DNA from: Arion vulgaris
Lineage: Eukaryota; Mollusca; Gastropoda; Stylommatophora; Arionidae
NCBI GenBank assembly: GCA_020796225.1
Contig: CM036758.1
Span: 24,098,397-24,162,396 of the forward strand
DNA: 64,000 bases
Direction of reading: 5' to 3'
In this document: in pieces, positions 11,027 through 20,145 of the stretch
Position numbering within the stretch: position 1 is the stretch's first letter
Layout of the letters: every line of letters begins with the position of its first letter
The notes under the pieces: model-generated
Told to the model about the DNA's origin: nothing
What the model saw: only the letters and a program-made list of their open reading frames with translations
The model's database searches: none
Program-made: the position numbers and the translations under genes

Positions 11027-11250
11027 CTGGTGGTCGGCTCAACTCCCGCAGTGGGCGTGGAATTTTCCCGACCACAACGGCTCTCAGGTCGACCCAGCCT
11101 TAATTGGGTACCAGACATGCTCTGGGAAAGTAAAGGCGGCCGGCGTGATGCTGATCACATCACCCATCGTGTGCCGACGATCAATGAACGATACAGGCCT
11201 AACACTGTATTGCCCGATATACCACGAGGTATGAAAGGGTTCCTTTACCT
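11027..11250 (+). mobile_element. SINE family G, 5'-truncated
   Basis: Shares GGTACCAGACATGCTCTGGG, AAAGGCGGCCGGCGTGATGC and ACCACGAGGTATGAAAGGGT with the fuller copy at 12787-13060; the first part of the tRNA-like head is missing. Confidence 0.8.
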
Positions 11251-11265
11251 TTATATATATATATT

Positions 11266-11677
11266 CAGGGCCGGATTTAGCCAGCGCACGGCCAGAAGCA
11301 AATGTTACCAAGAGGCCCTAGGTTTTGTATGATAATAAAATAAAACACAACTTTTACAAACAAACGTTCCTCGATTTAATGTGAGAAAATTTAGAGATAA
11401 CACTAGACAAATCAATTTCTCTAAGTAAATTGCATTCAATGTTCATTAAGGTGAGGTTATATAGAGGATCTTGTCCCATCATGTTCCTTAACTCACTTTT
11501 TATACGCTTTAATGTGGGGGGAAAAAAACGTTATCCGAGAGAAACAATACAGTCACTCTCTACTCCAGAGAGAAAAACAATAGAGTCACTCTCTACTCCA
11601 GAGAGAAAAACATTACAGTCACTCCATACTACAGACAGAAAAATAATACAACAGAGTCGAAGCCCCTAATTCAATGG
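11266..11677 (-). mobile_element. Decayed partial hAT element, same family as the copy at 17747-19040
   Basis: Starts with a CAGGGCCGGATTTAGCC end and runs alongside the other copy (CCTAGGTTTTGTATGATAAT, TTAATGTGAGAAAATTTAGA, antisense of the transposase C-terminus) to about 11530. A 31-32-bp repeat of the type CAGTCACTCTCTACTCCAGA follows at 11536-11650. The far end is not identified. Confidence 0.7.
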
Positions 11678-11692
11678 GAAGATGAAAATTAT

Positions 11693-11965
11693 ATGTTATG
11701 TTATGCGATCGTCGTCATGGCACATTGGGCATTCCCATTCGTGCTCTGCACTCATCTGCAGCAGCCTTCCCAAAGTCCATTTGCTCACAGTACCCATGAG
11801 AAGTTGATTAGTATATCTTCTCTCTCTACCACGAAAACGAAACTGTATGGCATGTCCAAACTTAACTCCTAATTCTCGAACTTGTTCCAGTGTCTGGGAC
11901 TTGCCCATGTCACATAAATGAGAGCGTACCGCATTGATGATATCGGATCTGTCCATACTTCTGCT
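11693..11965 (-). mobile_element. 5'-truncated LINE-H insertion, 15-bp target duplication
   Basis: Encodes the last ~85 codons of LINE-H (QTLEQVRELGVKFGHAIQF ... ERRYTNQLLMGT ... HEWECPMCHDDD) and ends in a (TTATG) tail. The flanks GAAGATGAAAATTAT (11678-11692) and GAAGATGAAAATGAT (11966-11980) differ at one base, so the insertion is fairly recent. Confidence 0.87.
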
Positions 11966-11980
11966 GAAGATGAAAATGAT

Positions 11981-12462
11981 CTATGTATGTGTTGCTTATC
12001 TGAAATGGTTTTCCAAGAAAGATGAGTAAACACTTGCGAATTTTGGAGAATCAAGTGTCGAAAGAACATACAAGACGTTAGCGATCTGTCCCAAAAGCTG
12101 AGGCGGTGATCCTTTTCCGAAACACATATAAGCAGAGATAATGGCTCAGAGCCCAGAATAGCGCTATCGTATATAGGTTACACATCTATGGAGAATAAAT
12201 AAACACATGTTTAGTCAGTTTTAGACTGGCACGGGTTAAAGACATGGGCGTACATACGTTACGGCAAGAGGGGTTGTGGGAGGCTAGTCCCCCTTCCTGG
12301 AAAATGACTTTTAATAAAACATTGTGACTGACTGTTTCTCTCTATAATTTAAACATTGATAAGAAGTTAATATTTCTATACATGGAGCCCGCAATCGAAT
12401 TCTGATCTGAATCTGATCTACATTTCAACGTAGTAAACTAACAATTAAATATCGGTCTCAGT
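11981..12462. other. No gene; possible repeat Y remnant at 12236-12430
   Basis: Unique-looking sequence, then CATGGGCGTACATACGTTAC and neighbouring sequence with loose similarity to dispersed repeat Y. Confidence 0.35.
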
Positions 12463-12562
12463 TCCATAGAGGAGATTGGGCGAGTTGCCCAGGATAGAGC
12501 GGTATGGAGAAATTATCTGCAGGCCCTATGTAACGTATAACGGTACGAGAGGAATTATTATT
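12463..12562 (+). mobile_element. RTE-like LINE (TAA tail), 3' fragment
   Basis: Matches the end of the copies at 14158-14437 and 43585-43885 in the opposite orientation: CATAGAGGAGATTGGGCGAG, GGATAGAGCGGTATGGAGAA, then GAGAGGAATTATTATTATAA. Confidence 0.8.
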
Positions 12563-12786
12563 ATAAACTAACAATTAAACAACTGTTGAATTCATTTTGC
12601 CCATCGCCATGACCTCTTCACTGCCACCCTGTAAAAATGTATGTGAACGCCAAAGGCTAAAGAGAGAGAAACTGAACAATACGCATATAAAAATCATATC
12701 TGTAGCTCTAAAACGCACAAATATTGCAAATTCGCTGTAAACTAGCGGTATAATGTATCAAATGCAAAATATTGTTTCATTACTCT

Positions 12787-13060
12787 AAGAGAGCCGTGGT
12801 AGCGTAGTTGTTGGTGAACTCGCTTCTCAAGGCTGGTGGTCTGGGTTCAACTTCCGCAGTGCGCGTGGAATTTTTTCCGACCGCGACGGCTCTCAGGCCG
12901 ACCTTACCTCAACTGGGTACCAGACATGCTCTGGGAAAGTAAAGGCGGCCGGCGTGATGCTGACCACATCATCCATCGTGTGCCGACGGTCAATGAAAAT
13001 ACAGGCCTAACACTGTATTGCCCTATATACCACGAGGTATGAAAGGGTTCCTTTACTTAC
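12787..13060 (+). mobile_element. SINE family G with 7-bp target duplication
   Basis: The head resembles a tRNA (GTGGTAGCGTAGTTGTTGG; B-box GGGTTCAACTTCC). The tail is (CTTA)n. TTACTCT flanks it at 12780-12786 and 13061-13067. Confidence 0.82.
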
Positions 13061-13361
13061 TTACTCTTGGAAGGTATTGTAGAGATCGAGGCTAAATGAA
13101 AGCTGAACCTGCAATTATGCATCTGATAGCAAGTAACACAGTGGATGATGATGTTGTAAATACGTATGGGTGGGTCTGTGAGTTGCAGTCAAAAATCAGA
13201 TGCATTTTCTTGTTAGCGTGTCTGGCAAGATCATTGTAGAGAGGATTGAAGCTTAATATTTTCACTCTGTCATTTTTGTTTACATCTGGGTGAAAATCGT
13301 GGCATATCCCAAAGGATGTAGCCATCAACCACAGTAAAAGAGTCGTTGATTTTCTAGGCAC
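13061..13361. other. No recognisable feature
   Basis: No coding or repeat signal beyond the target-site copy at its start. Confidence 0.45.
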
Positions 13362-13535
13362 CACTTATACGTTCAGTAGTTTGCCATTGCTTTCTGAACG
13401 GTGAGGTCTATTTTACCTTTTGTAAAAATTCCACGGAAACGAATTTGCTTCCAAACTTGCCCACCGTGGGGTTTGAACCAGATATGCTTGGGCCTGTGAT
13501 CGAGCTCACTACCGCTTGAGCTACTCTGGGTACAT
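13362..13535 (-). mobile_element. SINE family E (head 1)
   Basis: Near-identical to 8360-8545: body GTAGTTTGCCATTGCTTTCT and head with GGTTCAAACCCC on minus. Confidence 0.8.
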
Positions 13536-14034
13536 TCATATTACAATTTTTTTCTTCTCTTCCATCATTTACTTCTTTATAGAAGTGTTGGGGTGTAAGT
13601 GATCTTGTGTATGCTTGTTTCAATGCACTTTGTAAGCTGTTATTCATTTTCTTAAGGCTTTTTTATGCCGTCGCTCCATCTTTTTCGCGGTTTTCCCCAT
13701 TGCTCTGTACTCGTTACACTTTTTCAATTACTTTTCTATATATTACAAGCAATGCTGAAATAGTCCTATACTGACTGTAATATTGTTTTAAAATATCGCG
13801 GGCTAGAGTATCGGCAAGAAGGACGGAAGAGATAAAAGACGAATACTTTCAGTATGAGGATGGAGACTGAGGTCGTTACTGGTTTTTTCAAATAACTGAT
13901 ACATAGTTTACTGGGACCGCGGTTGTGTTTAAATCTCAGAAGCTGTTTCGGACGGTCCAAACCTGCAGGCTGCGGTATGAGTTAATTACGCATATTGAGG
14001 TTTTCAACCTCTAAAGGCTTATATGGATCTTCTG
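13536..14034. other. No recognisable feature
   Basis: Low-complexity T-rich start and otherwise unassigned sequence. Confidence 0.4.
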
Positions 14035-14145
14035 TCTTGGATATGCGGGTGTTCAAGACAACGTGAAAGCAGACAGGTTTGCATCAGCTGCATTGATTGT
14101 CAAACAATTGAAGATGGAAGGGGAAACATCCTTATGTTTTTTCGG
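14035..14145 (+). pseudogene. LINE RNase H C-terminal scrap
   Basis: Encodes CGYAGVQDNVKADRFASAAL and IVKQLKMEG, which resembles the GHAGVKGNERADRLAS end of a LINE RNase H. Short and truncated; the RTE-like copy at 14158 inserted within or just beyond it. Confidence 0.55.
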
Positions 14146-14157
14146 AGATCGCTTGAT

Positions 14158-14437
14158 AATAATAATAATTCCTCTCGTACCGGTATACGTTACATATGGC
14201 CTGCAAGTAATTTCTCCATACCGCTCTATCGTGGGCAACTCGCTCAATGTCCTCTATGGAACTGAGACCGATATTTCCTGCCTCTCTCAGCAATGTTCGT
14301 TTCAGGGTCTCCTTAGGTCGACCTCTCTTTCTTGAACCCTTTGCATCCCACTTCAATGCCTGCTTTGATATTCGTTGATCATTTCTCCTCAAGGTGTGCC
14401 CAACATATCTCCATCTTCTCTTTCTTATAACAATTAT
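14158..14437 (-). mobile_element. RTE-like LINE, 5'-truncated, 12-bp target duplication, TAA tail
   Basis: Encodes KRRWRYVGHTLRRNDQRISK, KGSRKRGRPKETLKRTLLRE and AVWRNYLQAICNVY, then ends in (ATT)n. AGATCGCTTGAT flanks it at 14146-14157 and 14438-14449. Confidence 0.9.
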
Positions 14438-14670
14438 AGATCGCTTGATGGATACCACTAAAAACGATATTGAATCTATCCAGTGATATAAGGATCTTAG
14501 AATTGCATGATGTACAAGCAGAACTGGATACTTGAGGAACAGAATAAGGATTGCGTTTAGCCATCAAGCCGTGGGTGCCATCAGTATGCATGCCTGTTAA
14601 CATTTGCTGTGGGAGAGCGAGCATCTAGGAGTCTGTGGCGAGTGTTATGACTTTAGTTGAATAGTCATTA
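14438..14670. other. No recognisable feature
   Basis: May contain the remaining few codons of the RNase H scrap interrupted at 14146; otherwise unassigned. Confidence 0.35.
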
Positions 14671-14680
14671 TAATTTAAAT

Positions 14681-15451
14681 ACAAGGATTTCTGGGGAGTA
14701 GAGGTTATGTACTCGTCTCTCGTGCCAAAGGTACCAGGTTCGCTCCCTCGTGGAGCCATCTGGATATTTTTCCAGAGATCCCTGATCTCAATGTAGGTGA
14801 GATCGAGTTCCTAGTCCTATCAGAGACGGACGATAAAACGTAGGTTCCATGTTTAATTTGAGCACGAAAAAGAACAATTGACAGTTTTTTTGGTTTTTTT
14901 TCTTTCGTCCGCTTTCAACTCAGACGAAGTTTCATCTCTGAAACTGATTTTTGCGTGAAAATCCGTTTTTCCAATTTCTTACAATGGCAGCAGCGTGCAC
15001 ATTGTAAATTACATTACACTGACAGCCGTGTGCTCAATGTACTCGTAATTAGTATTCCTCGCCATACAGGCAGATTTTCTCCGACTTCAGAGGTACTCAC
15101 GTTATCGTCCTGAGTAAGACCAGGGGACTCGAACAAGTGCCGGACAGTAGGTTCGAACCCGAGCTATGAGGCGTCTCACAGCTAGCAGGCCGAGCTACTA
15201 TCAACTACTCTAGGCAGTCCCCCCAATTGACAGTTAAAAGTCGGGAAGAGCAGACTCGAAAGCCGCTGCCCTGGCAAAATTCATTAGTAAAGATTAAAAA
15301 TAAAATCGGGGACCTCGCCGGTTCTACGGAGTTCGTGCACTGCAGCTGAGATCTTTTTGTGTAAGAAAGAGATCGGAGCACGCATGGCTACTTCCGAAGT
15401 GCAATGATGACGGTCCTATCAATCAAACAATTAATCAATCAAAACAATCAA
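14681..15451 (+). mobile_element. SINE family C, interrupted by SINE D
   Basis: Head with GAGTAGAGGTTATG and B-box GGTTCGCTCCC, body as in 5913-6365, (CAAT)-type tail. TAATTTAAAT flanks it at 14671-14680 and 15452-15461. Split by the insertion at 14887. Confidence 0.88.
14887..15223 (-). mobile_element. SINE family D nested in SINE C, 12-bp target duplication
   Basis: Read on minus: GGGGACTGCCTAGAGTAG, an A-box-like TAGTAGCTCGG, B-box GGTTCGAACCT, and an A-rich tail. CAATTGACAGTT flanks it at 14875-14886 and 15224-15235, both inside SINE C sequence. Confidence 0.88.
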
Positions 15452-15547
15452 TAATTTAAATTTGACAAATTATACGAAGTCATACAAATTATTACAATTA
15501 AATGATAATAGTTACAAGTTGAATATGATACAACAAATAGTATTATG

Positions 15548-16068
15548 CAGTGGCGACTCGTGATCTTCCTTCTTTACGTTCGTTCTTTACGACCAATTTT
15601 AATCACTCTTTGTGATATGTTTGATCTTTGTCAAGAACATGTATACGTTGCACATTTGTTTGAGAGGCCCCTAAACGCATAGATTTCTACATGTTTAGGA
15701 CACATGCATCCGATTTCAGCCAAACCTCCTTAGTCGCCTCTTACGACATGCGTGGCAGGTAACAGTGGTTCTATTCTTTACACCCCAAATTTGGTCCCGG
15801 TAACCACTCGGGTGTGCGACTCGTGATAATTTTTGCTGGTGGGGACAGATAAATTGTTCTAAAAAATCATGGTCTAAATAGACTACATTCCTACAAGTCA
15901 TAAAAACAATAGTGTCCTTAAAATGCGTAAAAGTAATTAGGGCGGAACGACGCTGAATTTCAAATTGTATGTGATATTTTAGGGTATATTCAACTGTCAA
16001 GCTAATCAGTATCACGTTAAAATAAAAGTTCCTGGCCCCACTTGCAACTTAATGTCGAGCCGCCACTG
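15548..16068. mobile_element. hAT-type MITE with nested SINE, 8-bp target duplication
   Basis: Ends CAGTGGCGACTCGT and CGAGCCGCCACTG. GTATTATG lies on both sides (15540-15547, 16069-16076). Without the nested SINE and its extra target copy it is about 258 bp and non-coding. Confidence 0.9.
15565..15816 (-). mobile_element. SINE family B nested in the MITE, 11-bp target duplication
   Basis: On minus it runs from CACACCCGAGTGGTTACCGG through CATGTCGTAAGAGGCGACTA to a CGTAAAGAAGGAAG tail. CGACTCGTGAT is at 15554-15564 and 15817-15827. Confidence 0.9.
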
Positions 16069-16076
16069 GTATTATG

Positions 16077-16477
16077 ATATGATGTATTGACTTCACTATG
16101 AGTTAATAATTCAACGGTTTCCCCGGTCGTCTTGAATATTGTGAAATACTGTCTTTACATAGTGTAGTGTAGGTCAGATTTGGGGCAACAGTATTGAAAC
16201 AACATACCTAGTGGTCTCTGACTTTTTTTTTTTTTTTTTTGTTAACGGCTAAGGAAAAGAAGATGAAAAGATATTTATTAGCCATCAGATGCTGATTTAC
16301 TAATAAAATGTCTTCACTGTCGAATAGTTTGTCGGGTTATCGAGTGAGCAAACTGTTGTGTCCTACTCAAATAGGCAATGGCTAGGACACAGCAGTAGGT
16401 TCCTCTTACACACCTTTAACTCCCGGATTATAGGCAGTGGATTCATGTATCATTGTAAGACACTGGAGTTTGGAAGT
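16077..16477. other. No recognisable feature
   Basis: Contains a T-run near 16225-16240; otherwise unassigned. Confidence 0.45.
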
Positions 16478-16500
16478 AAAACCATACTTGTTATGTTATG

Positions 16501-17430
16501 TTATGTTATGCGATCGACGTCATGGCACATTGGGCATTCCCATTCGTGCTCTGTCCTCCGTTGCAGCAGCCATCCCAAAGTCCATTTGATCACAGTACCC
16601 ATGAGAAGTTGATTACTATATCTTCTCTCTCTACCACGAAGACGACACTGTCTGGCATGTCCAAACTTAACGCCTAATTCTCGAACTCGTTCCAGTGTCT
16701 GAGACCCGCCCATGTCACACAATTGAGAGCGTACCGCATTGATGATTTCGGCTCTGTCCATGCTTCTGCCCACTTGAGTCGGGGCACTGTTTGCAAGAAA
16801 GTCAGCACGCTCGTTACCCCGCACTCCAGCATGTCCAGGCGTGTACAGCCAAGTCATTTTCTTGAGAAGTCATCTCCGAATGATGTCCACCCATTCCACA
16901 CGCATACTTCCAGATTCAATCAGTTGAAACATATTCATCGAGTCTGATATGATGATCGTATGGGTAACCTGTTGCTCAGCCACCCATGACAGAGCCCTGG
17001 AGGCAGCGGTGATCTCCATAGTCATGCTCGATGTCGTTGTCTCAAAAGCCCTGCAGTCCTCATTAAGTGTGCGACCGTTTCGTTGTGCTGAGTAAGCCCA
17101 CGATGATCTGGTGACACGCTTGACAGAGCCATCGGTGTAGATAATGATATCACCTGGGTGGGAGTGCTGGTCCACGAGTGCAAGAATTTCTGCATTGACG
17201 ACGCCCGGGGCCCATTCTCTACAGCGGCGTCCAAGTGTGCTGATAACCCTGGCGTAAGCAGTCATATCCTCTGATATAGGCATCCATTCGTCACCGTGCC
17301 TCAGCTCATCTAGAGTACAGACCTGTTTAATAACATCCTCTGCCTCGGCCATCCAGGATCGACCTCTCTTCAATCGCCTTCCCTTGTTCTCATTTATGGA
17401 TTTGTGCAGAGGATGATTTGGTAAAGACAC
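16501..17430 (-). pseudogene. LINE-H RNase H domain and C-terminus, one in-frame stop
   Basis: RNase H cleaves the RNA of the RNA:DNA hybrid made during LINE integration. In order: RRLKRGRSWMAEAEDVIKQV linker; IIIYTDGSVK (first Asp); TMEITAASRALSW (Glu); TIIISDSMNMFQLI (Asp); LYTPGHAGVRGNERADFLAN (His and last Asp); then a tail ending HEWECPMCHDVDRIT that may bind zinc. All acidic residues are present. A single TGA at 16870-16872 splits the domain in the same frame, so the copy is disabled but young. Confidence 0.85.
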
Positions 17431-17746
17431 CTACCCTGGTTGTCAGCATGTGTAACAAAGACATTGACAGAACCGAAACACTAAAGTATCTTGGAATAAC
17501 AGTTGACAGAAGCCTGTCATTTAAGAGCCATGTTGAGAACGTAATCATAAAGGCAAGAAAAGGGCTAACCGCTCTCAAAGTTATGGCGGGGCGGATATTG
17601 AGCAACGCCTGCTACTCTTTCTTTATCAGGGACTAGTGCTGAGCGTGGTGGACTATGGCCTTGGTCTTCTAACAGTAAGCAGAACATCGTTGGATAAGTT
17701 AGAAAGGATCCAAAATGAAGCGATGATGCTTATACTTGGTTGCACA
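17411..17746 (+). pseudogene. LINE-H RT thumb, inverted segment (left part)
   Basis: Plus-sense frames give ETLKYLGITVDRSLSFKSHV, ENVIIKARKGLTALKVMAG and VDYGLGLLTVSRTSLDKLER IQNEAM (in two pieces), typical RT-thumb/connection sequence. A frameshift lies near 17625. The reading resumes after the hAT as RDTSCEAMCYVLGLTTIARR and KVAQVKAYLRVSADT. Confidence 0.82.
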
Positions 17747-19040
17747 CAGTGCCGGATTAGGCTAGCGCGGGGCCCGTAGCAAATTTTAGCGCGGGGCCCT
17801 AGGTTTTGTATGATAATAAAATAAAACACAACTTTTAGAAACACACTTGTCTCGATTTAATGTGAGCAAATTTAGAGATAATACTAGACAAATCAATTTC
17901 TATAAGTAAATTACATTCAATGTTCATTAAGGTGAGTTTATTTAGACGATCTTGTCCCATCATGTTCCTTAACTCCCTTTTTATACGCTTTAATGTTGAA
18001 AAAGAACGTTCTCCGCTGCAGTTGGTAATCATTAAAGACAAGTAAATTCGTAAGACTATTTCTACATTTGGGAAACACGACTATAATGAATTTTCCATTA
18101 TAAGTTTATAAAATTGCAGTTCAAGAGCCTCATGCTTTTCGTTGCTAATAGCAGCAGCTACATTAATTTTAAGAAGTTCAGTGAACTGCATAAGTTCGTC
18201 GCCTAGGCTTTCTTCCAAATCCTCTTGGTAAGAGCTGACAATATTTGGAGTTCTTTTCAAGATCTCTTCTGTTGTAATAGATTTTAACTGCCGGAGTATT
18301 CCAAATACACCAGTCACTCTATGGTACAGCCTAAATCAATAACTTTGAAAACAGAACAGTTGTCCTTTAGTTTCTGTATAACACAACCAATCTCTCACGT
18401 GAGTTTTGTTTGTTGGTGTATGCGTGTATGTGAAAAACGACTTTCGACAAAATCGTGGATTGTTTTCTTTATTGTATGTTTTTTTGTGGTTTTTTAAGAC
18501 ATGAAATCACTGTTCATATGTTGCACTTCGCTACTTTCTTTCACAATCCAATAATCTCGATTGAAGTAGTTTGGCCATTCACCAATATCGTTGGAGTACA
18601 TTTTACTTTCGTTGTGTTTTTGGCTTGTAGAAGATGATGCTACATTGGAAGCATGTGCTGTGCTTTCTGCCTCTCTTTGGCTGGAAGATGATATGGCTAA
18701 ATTGGGAGGACTTTCTGTACATTCGATTTCAGTTTGTCTTGTGAAAAATGTGGCTAAATCGTGAAGAGTTGCTGATCTTAATGGTAGTATTGGTAATGAT
18801 GATTCTTCTATAGCACTGCTTTCATCTACTACACAGTGGGACACGTCTTCTGTATTTTCTTCTTCGATTTCGTTAGATTCAGCACCATCACACACGACAT
18901 TTAAAAATTCAGACAGCTTGCGTGTTTTTATATAACATCTGGTTATTTTTCCATTTTCATCTATCACATAGGCGTGGGGCCCCTAGAAGCGCGGGGCCCG
19001 TAGCATTTGCTACTTCTGCTACTAGGCTAATCCGGCGCTG
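17747..19040 (-). mobile_element. hAT element, internally deleted, 8-bp target duplication
   Basis: Inverted ends CAGTGCCGGATTAG and CTAATCCGGCGCTG match except one base. GTTGCACA lies at 17739-17746 and 19041-19048. It interrupts a LINE reading frame that resumes exactly after it. At 1294 bp it is far shorter than an autonomous hAT. Confidence 0.93.
17835..18967 (-). pseudogene. hAT transposase remnants (N-terminal and dimerisation parts)
   Basis: 18494-18967 encodes a Ser-rich N-terminal part ending in GEWPNYFNRDYWIV, as in ZMYM1/THAP12-like hAT proteins. 18081-18317 encodes a late-domain piece (MTGVFGILRQLKSITTEEIL). 17835-18041 encodes GERSFSTLKRIKRELRNMMG, QDRLNKLTLMNIE, the hAT dimerisation signature. 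The catalytic core is missing, so the copy could move only if supplied with transposase. Confidence 0.83.
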
Positions 19041-19167
19041 GTTGCACACGTGACACTTCTTGTGAGGCAATGTGCTATGTCCTTGGATTGACAACGATAG
19101 CCAGGAGACACAAAGTCGCACAGGTAAAAGCATATCTGAGAGTTTCTGCGGACACAAAACCATACTT

Positions 19168-20025
19168 ATCTGAGTATATCCATAATTCTGATGCCTTACT
19201 GTTACACTCATACCGATGCTGTTTTTAAATCATTCAAATTAACAACTTAGAAACACATGCCATTGCGGAGAGTGAAATGATCGAATCGTTGGATCATTAA
19301 GGAAGTAAAACAAATGTCGAGCATGGACAATAAACATCGGACGCCACAAAATGTTGCATATATTGTTTCGTACATACTACGACATATTCATTTTTGGTCA
19401 AAATGGTTTTTGTTTTTAAAATGCCAAGAGAAAGTAACTCTAATTGATAGTTTGGCGGTACATTTTCTGGTTTTCTCTGTCGAGGAATAGTCAACAATTC
19501 TTTTAAACCCCATAATTTGTTCATGGCAGTGCCTATACCTGTTCAAGACACCAGTGGCAGACTTAAAGTAAGACTATAACTAAGCAACCAGGAATTAAAA
19601 TAGTATATTCACTGCTTAAGAAAGTGGATAAAAGATTAAGTAAATGGCAAATGTTGTTCAGGTTTGAATTTAACAAAACAACCGTATTTTATTATTTACT
19701 TTTAGACTAAGTTCACTAACTTCTAAGACTATACTGTATACTTTACTTAACTCATACCTGTCTGTTGTCGTTGACTTTTAGACTACTATGTTCAAATTTG
19801 TTTGTCGTGAGCGTCAGTAAAAAAACAAACACACGCAGTAAACACTTCTGAGATCATTAAACACATTTATATTTACCACTCTTTCCAAATATAAGGAGGT
19901 TGACCTGACGTTAACGGTTAGTCTCCAGAGACGATCTGCCCTACGCTATTCAACAAATGTATACAATTGATGTTGCGTGTAAATGTCTTGTGTCAGAGTT
20001 TAACCTCTGCTAACTCATTCTGCAG
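19168..20025. other. No recognised feature; YEATS4 upstream region
   Basis: Human YEATS4 exon 1 is about 18 codons. I could not find an equivalent here or back to 7.8 kb, probably because it is short and divergent. Confidence 0.4.
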
Positions 20026-20145
20026 AATGTGACAGTTGTCAAGCCTCTTGTCTATGGTAACATTTCCCGATACTTTGGTAAGAAGAGAGATGATGATGGA
20101 CACACTCACCAGTGGACAGTCTTTGTGAAACCATACAGAAATGAG
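20026..20145 (+). CDS. YEATS4: YEATS4 exon 2
   Basis: Acceptor cattctgcag, donor gtatgt, exactly 40 codons, phase 0 both sides. Start of the YEATS domain: [19 protein letters not shown], then [16 protein letters not shown]. Confidence 0.96.

Larger units (their letters stand above)
16490..19155 (-). mobile_element. LINE-H copy with 5' inversion (twin priming), split by a hAT element
   Basis: Minus-sense 3' part is 16490-17410 (RNase H and tail). 17411-17746 plus 19049-19155 is RT-thumb sequence of the same element in plus sense. AAAACCATACTT flanks the whole at 16478-16489 and 19156-19167. The inverted part ends, in element coordinates, close to where the sense part begins, as twin-primed reverse transcription predicts. 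A hAT element interrupts the inverted part. Confidence 0.85.

Noticed and set aside
12836..13042. 68-codon plus open frame
   Set aside because: Lies entirely in SINE G.
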